A stretch of 64,000 nt of DNA from Paragordius varius (taxonomy: Eukaryota; Nematomorpha): the NCBI GenBank assembly GCA_964247055.1, contig OZ176053.1, forward strand, positions 9,114,001-9,178,000, in the 5' to 3' direction. The position numbers were made by a program, and so were the translations under genes. Of the stretch, positions 1 through 13,600 are shown one piece after another (positions within the stretch are counted from its first letter, which is position 1; every line of letters starts with the position of its first letter). Below the pieces are notes generated by a model. It was not told the origin of the DNA. It worked only from the letters and a program-made list of their open reading frames with translations, and ran no database searches.

Positions 1-620
1 AAAGTGATGGTTGATTGTTGTAAGGTGATGGTTGATTGTTCGAAATATTTATATTTCCATGTGTATTATTATTTGATTGTTAAAAATGATGGTTGATTGT
101 TAGAAATATTTATATTTGCATGGGTCTTATTATTTGATTGTTAAAAAGTAATGGTTGATTGTTGAAAGATGATGGTTGATTGTTCGAAATATTTATATTT
201 CCATGAGTACTATTATTTGATTGTTCAAAAGTCATGGTTGATTGTTGGAAATATTTATATTAGCATGGGTAATATAATTTGATTGATGAAAAGTGATGGT
301 TGATTGTTGGCAATATTTATATTAGCATGGGTAATATTTTTTGATTGTTGAAAAGTGATGGTTGATTGTTGGAAATATTTATATTGGCATGGGTAATATT
401 CCATGATTGTTGAAAAGTGATGGTTGATTGTTTTTATATTTGCATGGGTAATATTATTTGATTGCTGAAAAGTGATGGTTGATTGTTATAAATATTTATA
501 TTAGCATGGGTAATTTTATTTTGTTGAAAGGTGATTGTTGATTGTTAGAAATATTTATATTAGCATGGGTAACTTTATTTTGTTGAAAAGTGATGGTTGA
601 TTGTTCGAAATATTTATATT
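1..620. repeat. Minisatellite, period about 55-62 bp
   Basis: About eleven head-to-tail units, each built around the core atggttgattgtt followed by an AT-rich stretch with gaaatatttatatt and a catgggtaatatt block. Units differ by several substitutions and small indels, so the array is old or evolving slowly. It runs directly into LTR-like sequence at about 620, and its left edge lies outside the window. No coding potential is seen in it. Confidence 0.9.
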
Positions 621-3120
621 GTGAGATTTGCATTGTCTTATTTTTATATATTTATATTATATATCCATTAGTTACTCGAAATTTTGTTATCATGCAAATT
701 ATGTTCTTTTAAAAATAGTATATATAGACTACACAAAACCGAATAATATTTCAAGTTTTACTACTTATAGTTTTGTTACCTAAGTAAAGAACAATTTGGT
801 AAGAAAGTACAGTCAATGTAGTTCGTGTCAGTAAACAAGCCAAGCCTATGTAAAAACCCCACTTACCAATGGGATCCAAATGCTGCAATATGGGAACGCC
901 TACACATTGATATAGCTGGACCAGTTGACGGGTATTTTTGGTTGTTGTTGATTGATAGCGCATCAAAATGGTCGAAACCGTTTATGTTAAAACGGGTTAC
1001 TTCGGTAAATATATTGCAAAACAGCCAGGTTTGGGCTTCCGAGGACGGTAATAAGTGATAACGCTTCTTAATTCAATAATTCGTACTTTTCATCAACCCT
1101 TACAAACTTGGGAATTAAGCACGTGAGGGTAACCCTCTATCATCCTAAAAGTAGTAGGATGGTAGAAAGGTTAGTGGCGACCCTAAAGGGCAAGTACAGA
1201 AAAATAATACTACTTTATGGTCTTACCGTAACTCAATTCACACTACCACAAAAGAAACCCCCTACCAACTACTCTTTAAACGAGTCTCCCAAACACCCCT
1301 GACTTGGATTAACACAACAACAGTCTTAGACGCACCCCGTTTGAGTCGTGAATTTTCAATAGACCAACGCATAATGATGAAAAACGAACAAAGTCATGGA
1401 TGGCGAGCCGGCGATGTTTTTGATAGAACTGGTCCCCTTTCGTACAGTGTGTGGGATCAGGAAAACCAGAAGATTGTCAGAAAGCACGCGGACCAGTTGA
1501 GACACGGAGACCCACCCCCCAACTCAACTGCACCTGTCACTCAAAACAATTGTAATGATAGTAATAACGACAATAACAGTAATAATGATGGTAACTGTAT
1601 TGATAATAATAATAATAGTAACGACAATAATAATGATAAAATTATTAATAATAATAATGAAAGTAATGATAATATTAATAGCAATAATGTCAATAGTAAT
1701 GAAAATCCGCACGAGCGTCGTTACCATGAGAGAATTCGGCGGAAGCCAGTCCGGTTCTCCTAAGGATGAAGTGATGTTACATGCAAATTTGAAATATATA
1801 TTTTGGTTGTATATTATAATTTTCTGTGAGATTTGAAATGTTTTATTTTTATATTTTTGTATTATATATCCATTAGTTACTCGAAATTTTATTGTTATCA
1901 ATTATGTTCACTTTATAATTCCTTCGCTGCTTTCCAACTTTTCTCGTGTTTTTCCGACCAGTTCCAACTAACGTTCTTACTTGTTAAACTATGTATATCA
2001 CTTACAATCAATTGAAGCTTGGGTATAAATCTTTCATGGAACGTTAAAAATCCTAAAAAACTTCTTAAAGATTTTTTATCCACAGGTTTTTTAAAATCAT
2101 TGATTGCTTTTAGTTTATTCTTACAAGGACTCATACCTTTATTACTTATTTCAAATCCCAGATAACTTACTGAAGGTTCACCAATTTTTATTTTATCTTT
2201 TCTTAATCTACCTGCTAATTCTAACCGATTTAAAACATTATTAAGAATTATTAAATGCTCCTATTCAGATTTACCAGTTACTAAAACATCATCCTAATAT
2301 GCACAAGTGCCGGGACAATCTTTTATTACCTGGTCCATGACTAGTGAAAAATTATTGGTGCTGTTGACTGTCCGAAAGGCATCCTTTTGTAGCGGAAACA
2401 TCCTCTTTGGGTTGAAATTGTAGAGGGTGTTGCGACTCTTTAGCCATCGGCCTGGGGAGGTAAGCGTCTTACAGATCAATATTTGGCTCAATGTAACAGC
2501 CTAATTCCTCTTTAAATAGATTGGGAAAATTTTCAATAATTTTATTAATTTTAAAAAAAAATTAATTAGTGCTTTAGGAATGTCGATGATGAATCTCGTG
2601 ATCCAATCCAAGCCACAAATAGGTGCCATTGACATTTTTTCTTTCAATACACAACATTCTGCCTCCCCCAAGTTTTGCCCATTTATTTGCACTGTTACTG
2701 TTGTTATGCCCAGTAGTGGCACTATACTATTAATGTAGGCTTTTACTGGCGGTATGGGTCTAATATTTGGCTTGCCAACTTGTTTCCAGGTTTTAAAGCT
2801 GACGTCTTGCCCACCAGATGTAAAAGGTAACAAAAGTATAAGTCGTAAAACTTGAAAGATATTTATTCGGTTTTTTGTATTCTATATATACTATTTTTAA
2901 GTGAACATAATTTGCATGATAACAATAAAATTTCGAGTAACTAATGGATATATATTACAAAAATATAAAAATAAGACAATGCAAATCTCACAAAAAACTA
3001 TAGCATACATACAAATTATATATTTAAAATTTGCTAACAGACGCACATGCATGTTAAAATTATAACTATTAAAAAGTATAACTATCACGAAATTTTAATA
3101 AATTGACATTATTTGTAATT
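621..3120. mobile_element. Ty3/gypsy LTR retrotransposon fossil, rearranged
   Basis: This is a broken fossil. Plus-strand parts are an LTR-like segment (about 621-790), an integrase-like region (about 825-1300) and the pol C-terminal tail ending in an asparagine-rich low-complexity run (about 1341-1763), followed by another LTR-like piece (about 1765-1917). From about 1915 onward the orientation flips. Minus-strand parts are a reverse-transcriptase/RNase H-like region (about 1913-2500), a protease-like region (about 2500-2833) and an LTR-like segment (about 2830-3120). The LTR pieces share a recognisable block containing ttagttactcgaaatttt. The copy has at least one inversion or head-on junction and numerous coding breaks, so it is clearly dead and probably old. 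The family call rests on the order and look of the pol pieces. Confidence 0.7.
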
Positions 3121-3171
3121 CGACGATATATTTTTAATTCAACGATATATTCTTTAGAAACTAATAAACCT

Positions 3172-3782
3172 ATGCCATATGAGCTTATTTAAAGTTCATA
3201 ATATTACCCGTAACTAGGTAAAAATTAAGGTCAGGCCTTTTTTTGTTAGCCGTTAATTTGGGGCCTTACCCCTAAAATTACACCATAATATAACGATTAT
3301 TTAGTGTTGAGGTATTTTTTCGAATAACCCATGAGACGATGGTTTCAAAGATAATTCCAAATATCCCTATAAAGGCAAAAAATTTAACTTAGCGCTTTTT
3401 CCATATAGGCCTATCGGTAGGGGTCTACCGGTTTAAAACTGAGACGCCATACAAAAATGACGTAGCTTTGGAGCTAATTTTCAAAAAATTTAAGAAGCCA
3501 TACGAATTCAATAAAGGCTTTAAATATTACCCATAAAAAGGTAAAAATTATAGTATAGCGGTTTTTTCCGTTAGCCGTCAATTTGGGGCCTTTACACAAG
3601 TAAACAATATTTTAGTATGAATGCACTGTTTTGAAAATCCTATGACATCATAGCTATTAAATAATGTTTCGAAATAATCCACATATGTGGATCATTTTTT
3701 GTCCCTTTTTTCAAATAGCCCTTCTCCCCCAGAAGTCCGAAGGACTTCCTCGGGTTGCATAGCAGCACGAGATTTACGCTAG
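3172..3782 (+). mobile_element. Helitron, non-autonomous, 3' part
   Basis: This is the 3' portion of the Helitron family also found at 10605-10919, 36217-39615 and 60664-61264. It holds about 1.3 units of the family's internal repeat of roughly 285 bp and then the shared 3' end: a block with ccacatatgtgg, the hairpin agtccgaaggact, a weaker terminal hairpin ending in gcagc, and the terminus gatttacgctag. The last four bases, CTAG, fit the CTRR rule of Helitrons and are followed by T. The 5' end is missing, so this copy is truncated. Confidence 0.65.
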
Positions 3783-4923
3783 TATATATATACAATATTT
3801 TGTTTTGTTTGATTTGCGATTTAATAAACTAACAGAAATAATAAATACAGTTTAAAGTCTCTTTTTTCCTTTATTATATTGGAATGTAAAGAATTAAATT
3901 GTTATCACTGTCAGCCTTGGGCAGTCGAGTGTTAAAAAACTAAAAGAGATGCTGCCAAAAAAGTATGAGATTAAAATTTGACACTTTTGGTTCAATATTT
4001 TAAATACTTTTTTAAATGTTCGAATTTGAAATTATTGGGGCGAATAAACCACCGCAAAAGTACTGAACTCTAAGCATTCATTGACTTTTATAAATAGTTT
4101 GATATCGCAGAGCGATTTGAAAATTGAATATCTTAAAAAGTATTTAATCTATTAAGCCGAATTTAATAATATGGTTTTTTGGCATTTTAGGCGCTTGATT
4201 AAAAATTTGTTTACAAATATAAAATTGTAAAAAATCCTTATCTCAAACTTTTAGCCGCCAAATTTCTATTTTCAAATATTTTAAATCGTTAATACAATAG
4301 GCAAATAAATATATACGGTTGGAAAATACAAAAAATTACCTCTAAAAAGTTTCCAGGCTACAATTTACCAAATCAGCTGTTTTTTCGATCTTGTTTTGGA
4401 GCTGTCCCAATTTTAGACTCTGGAAGTTACAAAACTGTAAAAAGTATAAGCTTTTGTATCTAAAATAAGGTATAGTGTGATGAAAAGCCACACTTGACTG
4501 TAAATCAAGCATCGCGAATCGAGCAATTTTACTTAAGCCACCAAGTGTACACCTGAAGATCGGTGATAACAATACACTTAAGTCAAGTCTTTGTTTATAA
4601 ATGTAACATTTATATAGCCTTCTTTTGAGGGAAAATTAAGACCCCTAATTTTAAATTTGAACGTCTAACAAAGTTAATAAATTTTTGATAAAATTAAGGA
4701 CCCTTAAAGTTAAATATAGACGATATTTTGCAGAAAGGTATTTAAAGTAGTAAGCCAAATCCAAAAATAAGCTTTATTTAGCTTTTTAGGCGCATGATCT
4801 ATTTTTAAATTGTAAAAAAATCGTCGGAAAATCTTTCGCCTATTTTTTTATTTGAACTTTTTGGAATCACTAATTTAACAGGCATAAATATATATTTTGA
4901 TTAGAAAATGTAAAGATTTAACT
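3783..4923. other. Gene-free AT-rich stretch
   Basis: I see no supported gene here. The stretch is about 70-75% AT with scattered short open frames that look random. It may hold decayed inverted-repeat elements (phrases such as gaatttgaaattattgggg resemble the ends of the neighbouring TTAA element), but no complete element can be delimited. Confidence 0.5.
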
Positions 4924-6455
4924 TTAACACTTCGATTCAAATTGGGTAGCTAAATGCCCCAGATAATATTAAAGTTGATATTTTTAAAAAACTGAAAGAA
5001 ACGGTTCAAATTTAAATTTATGCTACTATCCTAATAAAAACTATATAAATAGGTCAAAATATCTAAAATTTAGTTTTTTAAAAAATCCACCTGAAACTAT
5101 TTAGGCGCCATTTTTATTATGCAATGTTTATTTGATTTTAAGGTAAAATCAATTTTACTCTTTTATTAAAATTACAATTAACCTTAATATATAGAGAAAA
5201 ATGGTATATTTTATAAATTTAGCTAACGCACACATGCCATGTAGGCTAAACTTTTATATTTGTGTTTTAACTCTGATTAAGTTATTAAGTATTTTCGAAT
5301 GAATTTTTTTACATTTCCGTTCATTAATGTTATATAATGCATTTGCCAATTTATTCCATATTTTCAAATTTAATTTTAAACAAGCCTGGGAATATACAAC
5401 TACCCCAATTTGAATCAAATGGCTGAATAAATGTGTTGCATCCAAATTTAAAAAGCTCTCAGAATGCATTTTATCATCAAGTGATTGTCATCTGTGTCAA
5501 AGTGTTTTAGAGCTGTCCCACTAAATGTAAAAAATATGAGTTTTTTTGTAGTACACGAGAAAGATGTTTGGTGATTGAATTTTAACTAAAATAAGTTTCG
5601 TAGTGGTTTATTCAAGATTGCTGGGATATAAAACTATCCCCAAACGTCATCGCGAAACACGTTGTATTTTCCCGACTAAATATAAGCCCTCGTTTTCTTT
5701 GATCTGCGAGCCTTAAATAAAAAGCTTCTTAAGGCCAATTTGTTTGTCAAATCCTGCAAACAATAAGTCAACAAAAGTTTAAAAAATGGAGGCTTTAAAA
5801 ATAATTTTTAAATTATGCATAAAATACTTATATCACAAATATATACCAATTTAATTACAAAAGTGCTTTATCTTTTTTAACACTTGGATACAACACATTC
5901 CTTTTAGTCCTTCGATTCAAATTGAGGTAGTTAATTACCCCAGGCCTGTTTAAAATTATCTTTAAAAAATATGGAAGAAATCGAAACCATGTCAAAATTT
6001 TGCACTTATATAACATAAATAAACCGATATTTATAAAAACATTTATTTAAAAATACTTGATATTACGTATTTTAAGATAAAACCAAAAGGTAAAAATTTA
6101 GTCAACGCGGCATGTGAGCTAAAATTGACAAATAATATGAAATATACCGCTCTTTCTATTTCTATCAATGTTTGATGCAATTTAAATTAAAAATTAGCTT
6201 TAATTTTACCCTTAAAATTAAATGAAGACGATATTTCACAAAAATTTTGTAAAATAAAAATGGCGTCGAAATAGTTTGACATGGAACTTTTTTTAAAAAA
6301 CAAAACTTTATTTAGAAATTCTGGCATATTTATATATTTTTTATTAGGATAGAAGCATAAATTTAAATTGGGACCGTTTCATTCAGTAGTTTTTTAAAAA
6401 TCCTAATTTAAATTTAGTCTGGGGTATTTAGCCCCAATTTGAATCGAAGTGTTAA
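4924..6455. mobile_element. TTAA-flanked inverted-repeat element (piggyBac-like MITE)
   Basis: The left end reads TTAA then cacttcgattcaaattggg, and the right end is its reverse complement followed by TTAA, so the target duplication is TTAA, as in piggyBac elements. The terminal inverted repeats extend imperfectly for about 200 bp (4928-5130 against 6220-6451). A third copy of the end sequence at about 5908-5945 suggests a composite or nested copy. No transposase is visible. Related sequence occurs at 9340-9830. The right end lies about 95 bp before the Dicer start codon, so this element forms the gene's immediate 5' flank. The superfamily call rests on TSD length and sequence only. Confidence 0.6.
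5254..5469 (-). pseudogene. Possible LINE reverse-transcriptase C-terminal scrap
   Basis: A 71-codon minus-strand frame contains KIWNKLANALYNINERKCKK, which resembles the tail of CR1/L2/jockey-type LINE polymerases (pattern WNxLPxxxRNIxS...FKxxLK). A similar frame lies at 6984-7193 with [20 protein letters not shown]. Both are short, isolated and embedded in AT-rich sequence. The resemblance is suggestive only, and chance is possible. Confidence 0.3.
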
Positions 6456-6549
6456 TTACAATATATTTTTTGATCTTCCTACAGTTTGTCATTTTTACTT
6501 TTCCCTATTTGTATTGTTTTGGAGTGCGGTTATTTCGAATTTGAATAAA

Positions 6550-7665
6550 ATGTCTAGAAATGGAGAAAAGCAACAAAACTTTACACCACGATCGTACCAG
6601 GTATATAATTTAAATTATTTAAGCTTGAATTACTATCAAAAGCGAAAAAGAAAAATACAATAGCCTTTTTAAATACGGGAACTGGAAAAACATACATAAG
6701 CATACTATTAATTATGGACAAATCAGAGGAAATTAGAATAAGTTGGGAAAAAGGTGGAAAACGAACGTTTTTTATTGTTAATTCAGGTTAGTTTGTGATT
6801 TATTTTTAGTTCCGCTGGTTCATCAACAAGGAAATTATATAAGGGAATTTACTTCTTTAAGGGTTGGATTGTTTACAGGTTCTATGGCTGTTGATTTATG
6901 GACATCAGATGAATGGAGTCAGCAATTTATTAAATATGAAGTAATCCTACTCTATTCTTTTATATCAAAGCCTGATTTTTTATTTAATATCTATGTCCAC
7001 AATGAAGGATTCCATAATTCCTCCTTGATATAAAAATAATTTTCTCTAAATTTACCAAGTATTGTTGAATAAAATTTTTTATATATTTCGGTTTATTAAT
7101 GTTATATAAGTGCAAATATTGCCATAGTTTCGATGATTTAGTCTTTTTTATGAATCTAATCATACTTAAAGTAAATTTTTGGTAGAAACGCAATCTATTT
7201 TGTATTTTAATACTATGCAGCCTTTTTGTTAACCCACATGTTCCTTATTTATGCCTTTTTTATCTTAGGTTTTAGTCATGACGGCTCAAATTTTTTTAAA
7301 CATTTTGAATCACGGCTTCCTCAAACTATCTCGTGTTAATCTTATTGTATTTGATGAGTGTCATCACGCAATCAAAAATCACCCATACAAAAAAATTATG
7401 GAGCTAGTTATGGATGAAAGCTTTTGCGTTCCGGCCAATAGGCCACACATTTTAGGGTTAACAGCCAGTGTTATTAATAAAAAATGTGACCATAGCAAAA
7501 TTGATGATAATATAAAGCGTTTGGAATTAACTATGAATAGTAGTGTGGAAACAACAGAAAATCGAGTAGATATTAACAAGTACAATAATCGACCCAAGGA
7601 GTTAGTTTACGTGTACCAAACGGTTACACATGCATTTTATGGTTGGATCAATGAATATATCATAG
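6550..7665 (+). CDS. Dicer exons 1-4: helicase domain 1
   Basis: Exons are 6550-6600, 6624-6786, 6810-6940 and 7269-7665. Exon 1 ends in FTPRSYQ; exon 2 carries the ATP-binding NTGTGKT; exon 3 carries the PLVHQQ motif; exon 4 carries [18 protein letters not shown] and the HILGLTASV motif III. Introns 1 and 2 are each exactly 23 nt with GT..AG ends, and removing them is needed to keep the conserved frame. Exon 4 is taken to end at 7665 because this donor restores frame with exon 5. Confidence 0.9.
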
Positions 7666-10600
7666 GTTATTAGTAGTTATTTAAATTTCATATACAGAGT
7701 CTTGCTGATATATAACGTCGAGGGTTGCTTTATATATGCAATGATTTCCTTTGTTATTAATTAACCAATTAATAATCCTTACTACGAATGGTTTTGATTT
7801 TGTTTATCTATTAAATGCTTCATTTATGTTTCTGATGGGATTTATACGTTTTTTGAAATCTTGTTATTAACTCATTGATTTTCTATGATATTATAATTTT
7901 TAATTTAAATAGATTTCGAACATATACGTTATAAAAATGATTAATAGTTATTGATTGTTATTTGGTTCTCTTTTGCGATTTTATCCGTCGTTTGGGCAAA
8001 AATTCTCTAATTTTAAAAATGAGTTGATAAAGGAGGTTTTGTTAAAATTATACGCAACTTCAGCTTTGATGCAAATTATCAAAGAAATTTATATAAGCCT
8101 TAGATTATTTTTTTAACGCGGTATATTTGGTAAACTCTAAATATTTAGAGAATATTTTATAGTAAAACAATTAAAAATTTTTGCCCCAAAATAACAAAAA
8201 TATAATTTAAATTTATAGCCAAAGTGTACTTTTTAGCTTGTTATTTCCAGGACTCTCACAAATAATCTAGATAAAACATTTTGCATTTAGAATTATCTTA
8301 ATGACAAAATTACAAATAACATTTCTTTTCCCTCGATTATATCTATTTTTATTCGACTTTATAAATTTTAGCTAATAGTTAAAAAATTGAAATATGTTTT
8401 CTATTATTTTAACGGTATTTATTATTTTCATATTTATAATCCCCTGCTTTTACCTATGAAATGATAAAAAAACAATTATTTCATGTACCGATTTTTATAG
8501 CACAGTATAATTGATTATCCTTCGTTTTTCCATTATTCAAAAATTGTTTTTTTAAATATTTAATTGTAATTTAATGTAAATTTCTGTACATATCATAAAT
8601 TAATGATTCATGTTTACAAAAACTAGTTTATGGTTAATGCATAACTTTGAATTAATTTAATCATAACTCGATATTAAACCATATATCTATTATGTAGCAA
8701 TGTTAAAAAAAGGTCTAGTCAATTTTTATCCCCCAACAATAACGAATAATGATGCGGTACAAAAGAAAAAGTTTATTGAAGATTTTAGATTGCTAAAAAG
8801 CAATAAATTTACACTCCATATCACGATATTGAATTATCTCATAAACATCGCCAACTCATATGGTCCATGGTGTGCATTAATGGTAAATTCTATCATTTTA
8901 AAATATTTCTAGGATATTTTATGATTATAAAATCATTTTATTAGGAAACACAAATAATATATGCACAGACAAAATTAATTTATTACACATTCATGTTTTT
9001 TTCTCTGGCGGCATATCAATGACTTTTTGTATTAAATACAGTCATGTAGACTTTATTTTGTTAAAAATTTACTTTTTTTCGTTAATAGGGTATTAATATT
9101 TGGTTAAGAATATAAAAACAAGAGCTATATGGTATACCATATCATATTCTTTAAAAAAGAAAAAGAAGTGTGGGGGAAGGGCGTCAGAAATCTTTGGTTA
9201 AAAATGAAAATACACTAACTTCTTACCCTTCACTTAAAATTATTGTATAAAAGGGTTAGGAAAATCGTAATTTTTATCTCAATTATAATTTTTTTGTTTT
9301 GATATGGGAACGATTTAAAATATGCTATATTAAATAATCATAAAATTAAATTCTTTAAAAAATATATCAAAACTATTGTAAAATTTTCCACTTTTATAAC
9401 ATTAATAAACATAAATATATAAAAAATTTATTCAAAAATACTTGATATTAGTTATTTTAAGCTAACAAATAGTAAAAATTTAGTCAACGTGTGTGAATGG
9501 TAAAATTGAAAAAATAATACAAATAAACCGCTTTATCCATTTCTATCAATGTAAGATGTAATTAAATTAAATTTAATTTTACCCTTAACACTTAATGAAG
9601 ACTACATTTTGCAAATATTTTGTAAAATAAAAATGGCGTCGAAGTTGTTTCACATGTAACTTTTTTTTTCCAAACAAAATTTTATTTAGATATTTTGGCA
9701 TATTTATATAATTTTTATTAGGAAAGAAGCATAAATTTAAATTGGGACCGTTTCTTTAACTAGTTTATTAAAAATACTAACTCAAATTTAGTCTGGGGTA
9801 TATTTGGATACCTCATTTTAGGTGTTAAATAAAAATTTTATCAAAAAAATTAATATATAAAATTTTGGAAAAAATTATCAAAAATATTACCATTCCCCTC
9901 AATATTAAAGATTTTCATTTTTTACCAAAGATTTCTGACGCCCTTCCCCCCCACTTCTTTTACTTTTTTAAAGAATATGATATGATATATATAGCTCTTG
10001 TTTTTATATTCTTTACCAAATATTAATAACCAATTAACGAAAAAAAGTAAATCTTTAACAAAATAAAGTCTACATGACTGTAAATTATCTGTGGTGTGTG
10101 TGTGTGTCTGATAATAAAAATGCATATTACTAATTTAATTAAATGATTTATATGTTTAAATTGCAATAATATCACCTAGTAATTAAATTTGATTCTTGAT
10201 TTTTATTACATTTGTGTTCCTTTTTATAAAAAAAATTAATGGTAAAGAATTCAAACTGGTGTAGATATTTTTATTATAAAAATCAATTGTAATATAGGGT
10301 TAGATAAAAGGCGTACACATAAACCAAGCTATGTAAAATGAAAGGGACCATTATTTATTCAATATGCCAGTAATGACCCACTTAGTTGAACTTCTGTTCC
10401 ATTATTCTGTTTACCCAATAATTTTCATCGAATTAATGTTAGGCCCAATTAGATCTTAGTATTTTTTGGTAGCTAAAAATTTCATTCTTTATTTTTATGA
10501 CAAACTTTGATCTGTATTATCTCAGTATGCGATTTTTTGATGACCCTTTTATGGTTTTAGTTTTTGTAAAATGTTTACATGAATTTATGGTTATTTTAAT

Positions 10601-13600
10601 CTTTGGTATCTATATATTTATAAAAATGGAAAATGCTGGTTTTGTGATCTGTTTCCGGAAAACCGGTCATTCAAATCCAAATATCGAAAAAATATAGTTA
10701 ATGAATGCCCCGAAATTAAAATCTATTTTTTCCCCAAGTAAACAATAGATTTATGAATGCACCGTTTTAAAATTCCTATGAGATCATAGCTATTAAATAA
10801 TGTTTCGGAATAATCCACATATGTGGATCATTTTATTGTCCCTTTTTTGTAATAGCCCCCCCCCCCCTTCCCCCCCGGAAGTACGAAGGACTTCCTCGGG
10901 CTGTTTAGCAGCACGATTTACTCTTTTTATAAAATTTAGTGTTTAAATATGAGAATACAGCAGTATCATCTACATATAAAAACACCCTCCCCCCCATATT
11001 AGCATTTTATAGATTAAAGCCTGGAGAGTAGACATGCAGTTTGTATTAATCAAATTTTATAATCATGTTTTCAATTATATAATGGCTGACTAAAATTCTA
11101 ATACCATTTATTTATTTAGATCTTAGAATTTTTATTTTGGCTCTTAGTGGTCGCTTTTTTACATACCTATTCATACTTTATACACATATGTTGTATGATT
11201 GGAGGAAATTTAGAAAATTTTGTTGATTCAAAAACCAATATACAAAATTGTTTAGGCAGCCAAAATTTTCGCCCGTGACGCATGTGATATTCAATCTCGA
11301 ACCGATGACATAGATATGGTTAATGCCTATTCTAACGTTATTTCCTTCATTAATAACGTTGTAATTAAAATGAATGCCATTGTTAAAAGGAAGCTTTCTA
11401 TGCGTGAATTACTTTTGCTAAGCACTGGAAAATTGCAAACATTAATACAAATTCTCCAGACATATTCGACCAAAATTCAAGAAAATCAATCAAGTGAAGG
11501 TAATTGTAAATAGTTTAAAATTATACAAGATTTTACAATTATAATATTTTTGTCTGATAAAAAACTAATTAAGTTTTTTAAAATATTACTTTTTACTAAT
11601 ATGAACGAGTCTATTTCTTTGTATTAATTTTGGTCATTAAAGGTATTATTTTGGTTATAATATAAATTGTATATTTACAGTTTTGTTGTTAACTAATTAT
11701 TTTGATAAATATCATGAACCAATTTTTTTTGAGTTAATTTTATAAAATTTATTTTATTTTATGTGTTAGAGGGTCATCGTTTCACTGCCATTGTGTTTGT
11801 ACAAACAAGATTTACTGCTATATTGCTCAACTTGTATATTAGTATGGTTGCTAAATTGAGCGATAAACTTTCATTTTTGAAGTAATGTATATACACTCAA
11901 TATTTTTTTTCAACATAAGACGGACCGTTGAAAAATTTGAAATTACGTTTTAAATAGATGCATAAATGATGTTTTGGCCTTTGTTACATATACTGCCGTA
12001 ATTGGAAATTAATTGAGATTAATATTTACAGTTTTTATGTAAAACAATAATATTAAATCTAACCTATGTGATATTCATAAATAATTTTTATGGATTCTAG
12101 ATCGAATTAAAAGAGCTTAATGTCTTTTTTTTATAAAACAATGTATCCCTTCCGCTCTTTTTTTGAATTCATTACAAACATACTATGCATAACTATTTTA
12201 TATTTTTTATTATACAGACCCGGTTATATTATTGGACACGGAGTTCAGACAAACAAAAAAGTGTGCAAATCATCCATTATGCTCCATAAAATGCAAGAAG
12301 ATGTTCTCAATAGATTTCGTCATGGCGAACTCAACATTTTAATTGGAACAACGGTCATTGAAGAAGGGATTGACATACCAAAGTTTGTTTTGTTGTGTTA
12401 AAAATTATGATTTTCAATAAACGTTACCCTAAATAAATTTGACACATACTAGATACTATTTTAGAGTTGCGTATTTAATCTAAAAAATAACCGTTACTCT
12501 GCAGCAATTTACATCATTAACACAAAATTATATAATGTTTTAAAAAGAAAATTAACAATAATATTTATATGGTATTAATATATTTTCATAAAATAATTAA
12601 ATTATAGTTTCGTCTTTAAAAAAGCTTTATATATGTATCTCATATTGTTTAACATTAAATTATTTGACAAAATTTAGAAAATAACTTAACATTCTTAACT
12701 AATTAGTGGTACTTATCATTTTTACGGGATGATATTTCTTTGTAATTTGCAGACTATTAGTTTTTATATAATGTTTTTAAATAAACTGTTAATATTATAT
12801 ATTTATAATTAATTTAAAATAATACACTATTTAATATTATATATTTATAATTAATTTAAAATAATACACTATTTAACTTAGTTAAATAATATCCATTCAT
12901 CCCCTAAGATACTTTTTTATTAGATGTAATCTTGTTATACGATTTGATCCACCAAACAATTTCCGTTCCTACGTACAGAGTCGAGGGAGAGCCCGTGCTG
13001 AAGGCTCCTATTACCTGATCATGATTGCCGATAAGTTTCGCAAAAGCATGTTTGCGGATTTGCGCCAATATGCCAGGATCGAAAAAGTATATATTTTGAC
13101 TTCTTTCTTTCTTTCTCATAATAGCTGTTTTAGCAAAATATCAGTATATATTAATAAAACTTATGGTGGTTACCATCATTTTTCTTATACTCGACAGGAG
13201 GCCATCCAGCATAAAATTTATAAGTATTTAATGTTATAAAATTTAAACCTTTAATAATGTGGATTTATATGGAATACGGTATAATATTTTGTAAAAAAGT
13301 GTTTATTTAATATCTTAATTCAATAACGCTAAAAAATTAATAATTAGCACAAAATCCATTCTTGCTTCATTTATAATGTTTGATCTATTGTAGCGTTTTC
13401 TTTCAAGTATCCTTTGAGTATTATCTTTATGATTTCTTAAGAATCAATTATCCAATCTGTTTTTTTCCCTAAAGAATTGATTAGGCGCTAAAAGAGTTTT
13501 TTTCGATATCTTAGGGTTTAACAACTGAATGTTTTAACCGTGCTGGCCCAGCGCCCGAAGACTCTATGACGTTCCATAAAATCGATCAAATGGTGGCTCC

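Noticed and set aside
1-620. CRISPR-like array
   Set aside because: The units are continuous tandem repeats without unique spacers, in an animal genome.
1341-1763. Asn-rich 140-codon frame as a host gene
   Set aside because: It is the pol C-terminal tail of the gypsy fossil followed by a low-complexity AAT/AAC run.
13198-13239. Possible Dicer exon encoding EAIQHKIYK
   Set aside because: It has an acceptor-like AG, but its donors give the wrong phase for the next exon, and exon 9 joins the exon at 13515 perfectly without it.
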